Shown: piece after piece, positions 50,294 to 58,018 of the stretch
Layout of the letters: each line of letters starts with the position of its first letter
Numbering within the stretch: the stretch's first letter is position 1
Origin: M55B154 sp964345775
Lineage (GTDB): Bacteria > Spirochaetota > UBA4802 > UB4802
DNA: 64,000 bases
Direction: 5' to 3'
Assembly: GCA_964345775.1 (NCBI GenBank)
Contig: CAYFSO010000002.1
Location: 25,141-89,140, forward strand
Notes under the pieces: generated by a model
Told to the model about the DNA's origin: nothing
The model's database searches: none
What the model saw: only the letters and a program-made list of their open reading frames with translations
Translations under genes and position numbers: made by a program

Positions 50294-50881
50294 TTACGAG
50301 GAAAGGTGCTTTAAAGTTGTCTTTATAAGGACTTCAATTGATAAATCCGGTTCTGAAGAAAGTATATCTTCAAGTACCGGTACAATCTTCTTCTCTTCAA
50401 AGCCGAGAGATGTTAATGCTTCAACAGCTTCCGATTTTGCAGTAGTTGGAACTGCGGTGCCCGGTGAAAGAGCCTCAAGCTGCTTGATCTTTCTGTTCAA
50501 CTCAAAAAGCAGTTTTTCTGCCTTGCTTTTCCCGATGCCCGGGATCTTGATAAGCCTGTCAACACGGTTTGCGTGCACGGATTCAATCAGTTCTGGAACA
50601 GTAATGCCGGATAGAATGGACAACGCCATTGATGGCCCGATACCGGTAATATGTATAAGGAGAATGAACAACTTGCGTTCTTCGGGGGTGGCAAAGCCAA
50701 AAAGTTTTATCAGGTCTTCCCTTACATGAGTATATACATGCAGGGTGATTTCACCAGGTGAAACATGCATTGTCTCATAGGTTGATATGGGGATATGCAG
50801 ATGATATCCTACGCCCTGCACATCCAGTATCATTTCGGTTGGTCTTAAATCGGTAATTATTCCCCGTAAACTTCCGATCAT
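50294..50881 (-). CDS. ruvA: Holliday junction branch-migration protein RuvA
   Basis: A 195-residue RuvA, which binds the four-way junction and loads RuvB. The N-terminal OB-fold (MIGSLRGIITDLRPTEMILD), the helix-hairpin-helix domain (ITGIGPSMALSIL and IPGIGKSKAEKLLFEL) and the C-terminal RuvB-contact domain (EAVEALTSLGFEEKK) are all present. It is the last gene of yebC-ruvC-ruvA; the gap from ruvC is six bases. ruvB is not in this window. Confidence 0.96.
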   Translation of the reverse strand: MIGSLRGIITDLRPTEMILDVQGVGYHLHIPISTYETMHVSPGEITLHVYTHVREDLIKLFGFATPEERKLFILLIHITGIGPSMALSILSGITVPELIESVHANRVDRLIKIPGIGKSKAEKLLFELNRKIKQLEALSPGTAVPTTAKSEAVEALTSLGFEEKKIVPVLEDILSSEPDLSIEVLIKTTLKHLSS

Positions 50882-50887
50882 CGGATA

Positions 50888-51379
50888 TTAGCCTCCACTG
50901 CGTAGTATTGCCTTCTGGCGGTCCATGCCAAGTGAATGACAGAGTGCTATGGCAAGTGCATCGGCTGCGTCATCAGGACTGGGAAGTGATTGCAGGTTTA
51001 GTATGCGTTTTATCATTGCCTGCATCTGCTCCTTGGGGGCGTGGCCATATCCTGTCAAAGCCTGCTTTACCTGTGTTGGTGTATATTCAGTATATTCGAT
51101 GGCGTTCATTCGGAGGGTGAGAACTATAACACCAAGGGCCTGTGCAACGTTAATGACTGTCCTGGTATTTTTTGATACGTACAGCTTTTCAAGCCCACAC
51201 ACCGCAGGAGAGTGAGCATGTATAATATCAGTCAGATCCCGGTGAATGTGAAGAAGTCTCTCTTCAAGGGGTTCGGATGCAGCAGTTTCAATTACCCCGT
51301 AGCCCCTGACCATCATATCTTTTCCCATGACAGCCCAGCCACATCTGCCAAAACCAGGGTCAATACCAAGGATACTCAC
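50888..51379 (-). CDS. ruvC: Holliday junction resolvase RuvC
   Basis: A 163-residue RuvC nuclease. The catalytic acids are seen: GIDPGFGRCGW (Asp), CGLEKLYVSKN (Glu), and PDDAADALAIALCH (two Asp). Its start overlaps the end of yebC by 4 bases and it is six bases from ruvA, the usual operon order. Confidence 0.96.
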   Translation of the reverse strand: MSILGIDPGFGRCGWAVMGKDMMVRGYGVIETAASEPLEERLLHIHRDLTDIIHAHSPAVCGLEKLYVSKNTRTVINVAQALGVIVLTLRMNAIEYTEYTPTQVKQALTGYGHAPKEQMQAMIKRILNLQSLPSPDDAADALAIALCHSLGMDRQKAILRSGG

Positions 51380-52131
51380 TGTCCCTCGCTTAAGTTTGCC
51401 ATAACCTCGTCCGATATATCGTAGTTTGAATAGACATTCTGTACGTCATCATGATCTTCAAGGAGGTCAATAAGCTTCATGCATTGTCGTGCCTTCTGTT
51501 CATCAAGCGGGATGGTAGTCTGCGGCACGAAAGTTATGTCATTATAGGTGACCTGGTACCCGATATCTTTTATGGCTTCCAGCACGTCATTGAAAAATTC
51601 CGGCGGCATTGTCACTGTGATATTCCCATCCTCTGTCTTGATGTCCTCTATATCATGTTCAAGCAACTGCTCTATCACGTCATCTTCAGATATATCAGAT
51701 CCATCGACCATGATGATGCCTTTCCTGTCGAAAAGATATGATACACATCCATTTTCACCAAGGTTACCGTTGTTCTTGGAGAAGATGGTGCGAATTTCGG
51801 GCATGGTCCTGTTCTTGTTGTCAGTGAGTACATCAGCCATTATAGCCACGCCACCCGGACCGTACCCCTCGTACCTTGTTTCTTCGTACGTTGAACCCTC
51901 GAGCGCGCCGGTTCCTTTTTTTATTGCACGGTCAATGTTATCATTGGGCATGTTGTTCTCACGTGCCTTGTTTACTGCGGTCCTGAGGCGGGAATTTGAG
52001 TTCAGGTCGTCCCCACCTTCCCTGGCGGAAACGGTTATTTCTCGAATTAGCTTGGTAAATATCTTGCCCTTTTTGGCATCCTGGGATGCCTTTCTATGCT
52101 TGATATTTGCCCACTTGGAATGTCCAGCCAT
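51376..52131 (-). CDS. yebC: YebC/PmpR-family DNA-binding protein
   Basis: A 251-residue YebC. It has the opening block AGHSKWANIKHRKASQDAKK, the DNIDRAIKKGTG block and the YEGYGPGG block, then the late LIDLLEDHDDVQNVYSNYDI. The family is a translation/transcription factor; recent work links YebC proteins to relief of ribosome stalling at polyproline. It is first in the operon with ruvC and ruvA. Confidence 0.95.
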   Translation of the reverse strand: MAGHSKWANIKHRKASQDAKKGKIFTKLIREITVSAREGGDDLNSNSRLRTAVNKARENNMPNDNIDRAIKKGTGALEGSTYEETRYEGYGPGGVAIMADVLTDNKNRTMPEIRTIFSKNNGNLGENGCVSYLFDRKGIIMVDGSDISEDDVIEQLLEHDIEDIKTEDGNITVTMPPEFFNDVLEAIKDIGYQVTYNDITFVPQTTIPLDEQKARQCMKLIDLLEDHDDVQNVYSNYDISDEVMANLSEGQ

Positions 52132-52188
52132 GTAATACCTCTGTTCATTAAATATACGATAACAATTGTAGCGAACGGATGCAATTTT

Positions 52189-53493
52189 TCAATAGCCCCT
52201 GTTAATTTTCAACTGTAATTTTGATATTTTTTCCCGTGCTTTTCGTGGTTGATATGCCATTGCAAGGGCCTGGCGGTACCATTTAAGCGCTTCCTGGAGC
52301 TGATTGTCATGCTCATATGCATCAGCAAGGTTCCACCTTACCCTTCCCGGATTCAGCTTGTCCAGTTCATGTTTTTTCCTGCGTAATTCAAGTTCTTTGC
52401 GCGCTTTCTCTTCCACCGCGTACTCGTATTCAGTATACGCGCTGTAATCCCTGTTCTTTAAAAGCGAGGACTTCAATGAATTAATTTTTTTATCAAGACT
52501 ATTCACATCCGATTCAATTTTTTCAATTTCTTGAACCAGTTTTTCCTGGTACTGTATTGCACCTGTATAGTTCTGTATGGCAATTTTAAAGTTAAGCTCA
52601 CTGAGATGTATGTCTCCTGAATACTCCATTGATTTGCCTCTACGGTACACATCCCCTTCGGGCAGCAGGTTCAATGCTTTCTCAAATGATGCAAGCGCCA
52701 GGGGATAATTCCCGGTACGGGCGTAACAGAGAGTGCCCAGGGCAAAGTGTATATTCGCATCATCGGGTTGAATTTCAAGGTATTCCCTGTAATATTTTAC
52801 CGTGTTCAGGTGCCTTCCGGTCTCAGCGTGAAGGTTGGCAAGTGTTATATATAGAGATGCATCTTCCGGTGGTTTACTCCTTGACTGTACATATCGTTCA
52901 AGATGGTAAATTGCTCTTTTCTTTATTCCATGTCTTGCAAGGGATTTGCCAAGTTCAAGGGAGTAGTCATAGTTTTCGGGCTTAAGTTCATAGGCAGTTT
53001 CAAGTGCCGCATGGTAGGCTTTCACGTCCCCCCTTTTTTTATATACGCCTGCTATACGATAATAAACCGCATGGTCTTGTTCCGGTTTCAACACGCGATA
53101 GCGCAGCGATTGAACAAGGTGGTTCAATGACGTATCAAATTGCTTTATTTCATCAGCACAGATACCAGCGTTGTAATGCAGGGTGAAAAGGTCGGGATTA
53201 TTCTCGATAAAGAAAGGCTTTGCCTTTCTCTCTACAAAGAGCTTTTCAAGATCAATGCCTCTTTCTGCCTGCTTTACAGAAATGAAATCCGTTGGTATGC
53301 GCTTATCTCCAACCCTTTCTCCGTACTTCTCTGTGAGAACCTGTTCAATCTGCTGAAGGGCCTTGGCGTATTCCCCATTCTGCATCAGGTTGGTGTATTC
53401 CGGTGTTCCTTCCTGGCCGGAGGCCGTTGCGATGCTGTACTGGAAAAGGAAGGCAGCAAGCACTACCCTGATAAAACGGTACTTTATATTCAT
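52189..53493 (-). CDS. Secreted TPR protein with coiled coil
   Basis: A 434-residue exported protein. Signal peptide MNIKYRFIRVVLAAFLFQYS with a cut near ASGQ. The mature part has six or so TPR units (for example ENYDYSLELGKSLARHGIKK, DANIHFALGTLCYARTGNYP), then a coiled-coil section around residues 310-375 (IEKIESDVNSLDKKINSLKS), and a last TPR unit near RWNLADAYEHDNQLQEALKW. It lies 57 bases upstream of yebC on the same strand, so the genes may share a transcript. Function unknown; periplasmic scaffold likely. Confidence 0.8.
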   Translation of the reverse strand: MNIKYRFIRVVLAAFLFQYSIATASGQEGTPEYTNLMQNGEYAKALQQIEQVLTEKYGERVGDKRIPTDFISVKQAERGIDLEKLFVERKAKPFFIENNPDLFTLHYNAGICADEIKQFDTSLNHLVQSLRYRVLKPEQDHAVYYRIAGVYKKRGDVKAYHAALETAYELKPENYDYSLELGKSLARHGIKKRAIYHLERYVQSRSKPPEDASLYITLANLHAETGRHLNTVKYYREYLEIQPDDANIHFALGTLCYARTGNYPLALASFEKALNLLPEGDVYRRGKSMEYSGDIHLSELNFKIAIQNYTGAIQYQEKLVQEIEKIESDVNSLDKKINSLKSSLLKNRDYSAYTEYEYAVEEKARKELELRRKKHELDKLNPGRVRWNLADAYEHDNQLQEALKWYRQALAMAYQPRKAREKISKLQLKINRGY

Positions 53494-53572
53494 ATAGGTA
53501 ATATCGGATATAATTATGGTTTTTTTACTGAATATTGAGCAGTTACATTATCAGAATGCATAGACACGGCCG

Positions 53573-53639
53573 CCCTGGTCACCTTCTCGGGTTGACTGTG
53601 CAGGGCAGGTGCTGTACTGTATTGTTGCAATGACCAGGG
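53573..53639. repeat. 9-bp inverted repeat with long spacer
   Basis: CCCTGGTCA (53573-53581) and TGACCAGGG (53631-53639) are perfect complements, 49 bases apart, in the gap between the TPR gene and pth. It may be a transcript-level structure; no T-run follows in either direction, and it matches no known RNA family that I can name. Confidence 0.4.
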
Positions 53640-53646
53640 AAAGGTA

Positions 53647-54261
53647 TTATCGGCGAATACGTATCTTGCGGACCTGTCGCTTCTTGATCCTGGGTGCTCC
53701 TTCAGGATTGTATTTTTCCTGAACGTCCTCTGTTGGATGGTTGATCAGCATGCGTACTACTTCTTCGGACCGGTTAAGTACATCGATCAATACAAGGTTC
53801 TCTTCAACAGGGAAATCCTTCAGGAGATACTCTTCCATTTTCATTTCGTCTACGGGTTGCCCCACACCAATACGCACCTTGGCGAAACGATCTGATTTCA
53901 AAGCCCGGGTCATGGATAAAATGCCCGGGTGCTGTAACTTGGAATAAATAGTGTCTATCCTGACATCACCAAGCTTCAGCGAAGTATCCTCAAGCACACA
54001 GATTATATCCTTCACGTTTATTCTGAGGAATGACGCGATATAGAGTACTGATTCTCCAATGAGGTTGACAAAAGTCTGTGGTTTCAGCAGTACAACTTCT
54101 TCGCCGTCAATATTTCCTCTTCCGATGAGAGACTTCTTCTTCTTTACCCGGATGTCGATGTTTTCGTTATTGGCCAGAATATCAACAACCTTAAAGCCAA
54201 TATTCTGCCGGTTGTTGAAATACTCTTCTCCTGGATTTCCAAAACCTACAATGAGTTTCAA
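53647..54261 (-). CDS. pth: Peptidyl-tRNA hydrolase-like protein with altered active site
   Basis: A 204-residue protein with the Pth fold: KLIVGFGNPGEEY at the N-terminus (Asn9), then LLKPQTFVNLIGES (Asn kept). Aligned to E. coli Pth, three catalytic-site residues differ: the general-base His (NTRHN) is Gln in NNRQNIGF, the Asp that positions it (HDELD) is Glu in VLEDTSL, and the HNG loop is HPG (QHPGILS). The conserved GGxGG run is gone too. So activity is doubtful. A basic tail of about 15 residues (KKRQVRKIRIRR) is added. It stands at the end of the ispE-to-pth gene run, after rplY. Confidence 0.85.
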   Translation of the reverse strand: MKLIVGFGNPGEEYFNNRQNIGFKVVDILANNENIDIRVKKKKSLIGRGNIDGEEVVLLKPQTFVNLIGESVLYIASFLRINVKDIICVLEDTSLKLGDVRIDTIYSKLQHPGILSMTRALKSDRFAKVRIGVGQPVDEMKMEEYLLKDFPVEENLVLIDVLNRSEEVVRMLINHPTEDVQEKYNPEGAPRIKKRQVRKIRIRR

Positions 54262-54315
54262 AGAAACATCACCCCTTTTATAAAAATATAAGTCGGGTAA
54301 GGCGGTGCTGCAGCC

Positions 54316-54981
54316 TTACTCGGACTCTTCTGTTCCTGATTCTTCAGCTCCCTCTTCGGCTGCCGTAGCTTCTTCACCTTCTTCAAGCTCTTCTGCTTCT
54401 TCCTCTTCTTCAGCAGACGGTATATGCGGTGCCACGCAGGTAACAATTACCTGGTCAGGGCTTGAAAGAAACGTAAGGGATTCCTTTTCCTCAAGGTCGC
54501 TTACGTGTATAGAGTCCCCGATCTCAAGATTTGTTACATCAATTTCGATCTTCTCGGGCATTTCCGAGGGAAGAACCTCGATAGCCAGTTCTCTCTCGAT
54601 TACTTCCACGATACCGCCAACTCTTTCACCTGCTGCAGAGCCAACTATTTCAAGATGTACAGATGTCTGAATGGCCTCGCCCATGGTGATCTTGTAAAAA
54701 TCCACGTGGAGCAGATCATCGTTTACAGGGTTCTTGTGATAATCCTTTACGAAAGCCTTCATTTTCTTGCCCGGATCATCGGAGAACTCAAGGTCTATCA
54801 ACACGCTTTCTGTAATGTATCCCTTGAAAACACTGTAAAAGTCGCGTGTTGCTATTTTGATGGGAGTTGCTTCACCGTGCGAATATACAACCGAGGGTAT
54901 GAACCCGGCCTTTCGTAAACGATGGGCTGCATTTTTACCAAAGTCGGTTCTTGTTGCAACTGGTAATGTGGTGTTTTTCAT
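54316..54981 (-). CDS. rplY: Ribosomal protein L25/general stress protein Ctc
   Basis: A 221-residue L25 of the long Ctc type: N-terminal L25 domain binding 5S rRNA (FGKNAAHRLRKAGFIPSVVY, then FKGYITESVLIDLE), the beta-barrel C-terminal TL5 domain (IEIDVTNLEIGDSIHVSDLE) and an acidic Glu-rich tail (SAEEEEEAEELEEGEEATAA). Lies between prs and pth as in other bacteria. An AGAGGAC site precedes the ATG at 54981. Confidence 0.93.
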   Translation of the reverse strand: MKNTTLPVATRTDFGKNAAHRLRKAGFIPSVVYSHGEATPIKIATRDFYSVFKGYITESVLIDLEFSDDPGKKMKAFVKDYHKNPVNDDLLHVDFYKITMGEAIQTSVHLEIVGSAAGERVGGIVEVIERELAIEVLPSEMPEKIEIDVTNLEIGDSIHVSDLEEKESLTFLSSPDQVIVTCVAPHIPSAEEEEEAEELEEGEEATAAEEGAEESGTEESE

Positions 54982-55022
54982 TATGTCCTCTCTTGCTTCG
55001 CTTTATTATACGAAAAATGTAT

Positions 55023-55982
55023 TTAATTGTCAAAATTTTTAATAAACAGTGAACTAACAGATTCACCGTTGTGTATTCGTCTTATTGCCTCGCCGAACAG
55101 TGACGCCATTGATAAGATCTTCATGTTCGGTAATACCTTGTCATCTGAAATGTTGATGGTATTAGTAATAATTATTTCCCTGAAACCTGCTTTTTTGAGC
55201 TTTTCTGAAGCGGAATCCGAAAGAACTGCATGTGTGGATACGCAATATATGTCCCTTGCTTCTTTTTCGCGAAGTGCATCTGCAGCCTTGGTTATGGAGC
55301 CGGCAGTGTCGATCATATCGTCAACAAGAATACAGTCGTGACCCTTAACGTTTATCTCGCCGATAACGTTCATTACCTCGCTTTCGTTGGCTGTTGGACG
55401 TCGCTTGTCCACTATGGCAAGTTCCGCATTAATATTCCTGGCAAGGAAACGCGCCCTTTCGGTACCCCCCGTGTCGGGAGAGACCACCGTGGGCTGATGC
55501 AGTTCAAGTGAATTCAGGTAATCGATCAGCAATGGTGACGCGAACAGGTTGTCAACGGGAATGTCGAAGAACCCCTGTATCTGGTCTGAGTGAAGCTCCA
55601 TTGTAAGTATCCTGTTAACACCTACAGACTGCAGGAGATTTGCTACAACCTTGGCAGAGATGGGCACCCTTGGCTCAACTTTCCTGTCCTGCCGTGCATA
55701 CCCATAGTAAGGAATAACTACGGTGATGCGATGTGCTGAAGCTCTCATTGCGGCATCTATCATGAGGAAAAGCTCCATAAGGTTATCATTTGCCGGATTG
55801 CTTGTGGACTGGACAATGAACGTGTCTACGCCCCGAACATTCTCGCCAATTCTTACGGATATTTCGCCATCCTTGAATTTCTTGAGTTCAGTTTCGGACA
55901 GCTCAATACCAAGATAATCGGCGATTTCCTGTGCCAGGCGCCTGTTAGAAGATCCGGAAAATAATTTCATTGGAGTATTCAT
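55023..55982 (-). CDS. prs: Ribose-phosphate pyrophosphokinase
   Basis: A 319-residue PRPP synthase. It has the opening KLFSGSSNRRLAQEIADYLG, the flexible-loop block YYGYARQDRK, the PRPP-binding VLVDDMIDTAGS-type motif (CILVDDMIDTAGSITKAADA) and the ISTHAVLS block as VSTHAVLSDSA. PRPP feeds nucleotides, histidine and tryptophan. The ATG at 55982 lies 8 bases after the glmU stop, with AAAAGGTG upstream; the longer frame reaches into glmU. Confidence 0.95.
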   Translation of the reverse strand: MNTPMKLFSGSSNRRLAQEIADYLGIELSETELKKFKDGEISVRIGENVRGVDTFIVQSTSNPANDNLMELFLMIDAAMRASAHRITVVIPYYGYARQDRKVEPRVPISAKVVANLLQSVGVNRILTMELHSDQIQGFFDIPVDNLFASPLLIDYLNSLELHQPTVVSPDTGGTERARFLARNINAELAIVDKRRPTANESEVMNVIGEINVKGHDCILVDDMIDTAGSITKAADALREKEARDIYCVSTHAVLSDSASEKLKKAGFREIIITNTINISDDKVLPNMKILSMASLFGEAIRRIHNGESVSSLFIKNFDN

Positions 55983-55989
55983 CACCATT

Positions 55990-56745
55990 TCACCTTTTAT
56001 TAATGGTACCTTCCAGGCGGTCAAGTTCTTCCCTGGAGTTTATGCCGCTTCCTTCAACGGGATCATCAAGTGTTACCAGCGCTACTTTCTGACCATTTTC
56101 TATTATATACTGCAACGCATCGGGTAAATAGTATTCACCCTGCGCGTTGTCTGTATTGATGGTGCCCAGTCCAGTGAACAACTTTGGCGCGTGGAATACG
56201 TAGGTGCCGGTGTTGACTTCTTTGATCTGCCTGATCTCGTCAGGCGCATCCTTGTGTTCAACTATACGGTCGAGACAGCCTTCGTCATCCCTTACGATCC
56301 TTCCATAACCGCCCGGCTCATCAACGTTCATCGTGAGCACTACGGCTCCTACCGAAGGATCACTGGCAGCTTCTGCCAGGGCCCTGAATGTTTCAGGACG
56401 GATCAGTGGTACGTCACCGCAGGCGATGAGCACATTACCTTCATAGTCTTTTAACACAGGTTCGGCCTGCATAACTGCGTGGCCTGTGCCAAGCTGCTCA
56501 TGCTGCCAGACAAAGTGTACATCTTCACCAACGGACTTTTGCACCTGTTCTCCCTGGTAGCCGATAACAACGATCATATCATGTATGCCAGCTTTGCTGA
56601 TGCTGTCAATAACATGTGTAATAAGAGGCTTCCCCGAGAGTATATGCAGTACCTTGGGCAGGCTGGATCTCATCCGAACGCCCTTGCCTGCTGCAAGTAT
56701 TATTGCCTTTTTCGTATCGATGCCGGTTTCTCCAGTTATAATCAC
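55990..56745 (-). CDS. glmU: GlmU-type UDP-N-acetylglucosamine pyrophosphorylase domain only
   Basis: A 251-residue protein with the nucleotidyltransferase half of GlmU: LAAGKGVRMRSSLPKVLH at the N-terminus, QLGTGHAVMQAEPVLKDYEG, the ACGDVPLI metal block, EHKDAPDEIRQIKEVNTGTY and NAQGEYYLPDAL. The left-handed beta-helix acetyltransferase half (another about 200 residues in full GlmU) is absent; the protein stops right after the uridyltransferase domain. Acetylation of glucosamine-1-P must come from another gene. It lies between tRNAGln and prs. Confidence 0.9.
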   Translation of the reverse strand: MIITGETGIDTKKAIILAAGKGVRMRSSLPKVLHILSGKPLITHVIDSISKAGIHDMIVVIGYQGEQVQKSVGEDVHFVWQHEQLGTGHAVMQAEPVLKDYEGNVLIACGDVPLIRPETFRALAEAASDPSVGAVVLTMNVDEPGGYGRIVRDDEGCLDRIVEHKDAPDEIRQIKEVNTGTYVFHAPKLFTGLGTINTDNAQGEYYLPDALQYIIENGQKVALVTLDDPVEGSGINSREELDRLEGTINKR

Positions 56746-56763
56746 TTAAATATTAAATAATAT

Positions 56764-56835
56764 CTGAGGCGCCAGGATTCGAACCTGGGAATGCCGAGAC
56801 CAAAACCCGGTGCCTTACCACTTGGCTACGCCTCA
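56764..56835 (-). tRNA. trnQ: tRNA-Gln (anticodon TTG)
   Basis: A 72-base gene. Acceptor TGAGGCG pairs with CGCCTCA, the discriminator is G, the anticodon stem CCGGG/CTCGG with one G-T pair holds the loop TTTTGGT and gives anticodon TTG, and the T arm is CCAGG-TTCGAAT-CCTGG. The 3' CCA is not encoded. It lies in the run between ispE and glmU and is probably cut from that transcript. Confidence 0.95.
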
Positions 56836-56889
56836 ATAGTATTTTAAGAAAATCATCACCTGTTACGTTTAGTATAGCGCCGCATTGCC

Positions 56890-57792
56890 TTAGAAACAGA
56901 ATTGTGTGATGATTGTATCCTTAACGGTACCTGAAAGGAAGTCCCGGGCAGAAAGCGCCTCCGCACGGCTTGTATACATGGCAAAAAGTGCTGAACCGCT
57001 GCCCGTCATCCGTGCTGCCAGGGGACTTGTTGATTCCATGAGATGGTGCAGCCTGCGTATTTCCGGATATGCGGAAAATACATGCTCCTCGAAATCATTT
57101 TGTAACATGGGACACAATGCCCTGATATCTCCCCTGTTCCACAGGAATTGAAGCCTGTTCCTCAGCTTGTCCGTTCCGGCAGGAACAGTTTTTCCGCGAT
57201 TCATGGACTGGTAAGCTTTTCCCGTATGTACATGTATACCGGGACAGGCAAGCAGAATATATCCGTCAAAAGATAACGGGGGCAGTGATGTGAGCTTCTC
57301 ACCGGTTCCCTCTGCGATAGCCGCCCCTCCTTTGAGGCAGAAGGGAACATCCGCTCCAAGGGATGCTGCCATGTCATAGAGCTCATCTTCCCCAAGAAGG
57401 CCCAGGTGATCCTGCAATAAGCGCAGTGCGGCGGCCGCGTCAGCGCTTCCGCCGCCAAGGCCTGCCCCTGATGGTATGTTCTTGGTGATGCCGAAGCAGA
57501 CGGTGCCTGACAAACCTGTCCTTCTCAAATACATGCTGGCAGCACTGTATACCAGGTTTTCCCTGTCCGGAAGGTCGTCAAGTATATCAACATGACTGCC
57601 TCCTTCCGCTTCAATTCTAATGAAGCACGAACCATCTCCATGGGGGTTCAGGGTGACTTCCTTCAGTTTTAAAAGATCACAAAATGTTACACACGCCATT
57701 ATTGATATAATGTTGTGATAATTATCCTCTCGCCGATTTAATACGCTGAGGTGAAGGTTTATTTTGGCGTGTGCGTTGATTTCGCTTAACAT
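56890..57792 (-). CDS. ispE: 4-diphosphocytidyl-2-C-methyl-D-erythritol kinase
   Basis: A 300-residue GHMP kinase of the non-mevalonate isoprenoid pathway; it phosphorylates CDP-ME. It has the opening HAKINLHLSVLNRREDNYHN, the ATP loop NIPSGAGLGGGSADAAAALR and the late ARMTGSGSALFAMY block. ATG at 57792 is favoured: the -10/-35 pair described in the promoter entry puts the longer frame's start (57852) inside the promoter. It starts the ispE-tRNA-glmU-prs-rplY-pth run. Confidence 0.93.
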   Translation of the reverse strand: MLSEINAHAKINLHLSVLNRREDNYHNIISIMACVTFCDLLKLKEVTLNPHGDGSCFIRIEAEGGSHVDILDDLPDRENLVYSAASMYLRRTGLSGTVCFGITKNIPSGAGLGGGSADAAAALRLLQDHLGLLGEDELYDMAASLGADVPFCLKGGAAIAEGTGEKLTSLPPLSFDGYILLACPGIHVHTGKAYQSMNRGKTVPAGTDKLRNRLQFLWNRGDIRALCPMLQNDFEEHVFSAYPEIRRLHHLMESTSPLAARMTGSGSALFAMYTSRAEALSARDFLSGTVKDTIITQFCF

Positions 57793-57823
57793 CTGATTGC
57801 ATTTTACCCGATTAAGCGAGCCA

Positions 57824-57852
57824 AATCTATTATTGGGCCTATTATATGTCAA
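57824..57852 (-). promoter_or_regulatory. Promoter of the ispE gene run
   Basis: On the minus strand, a perfect TTGACA (57852-57847) is followed 17 bases on by TAGATT (57829-57824). RNA would start near 57817, about 25 bases before the ispE ATG. Confidence 0.5.
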
Positions 57853-58018
57853 GAACTAAATTTTTTGTGATGGGTTTCTATTGACAGGTGCTTTCATGCC
57901 GAGATTATGATATTTCGCTTGAAATTTAATTCATGATTGTGGAGAATACTGTTTTATAAACGGTTGTCGTTGCGGTTTTCGTATATGCAAAATATAAATA
58001 AAAGCGGGGAAAACTCTA

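Noticed and set aside
54258..54446. Minus-strand 62-codon Lys-rich frame near the rplY end.
   Set aside because: It is a second-frame shadow of the acidic, Glu-rich tail of rplY, whose GAA/GAG-rich codons read as Lys-rich out of frame.
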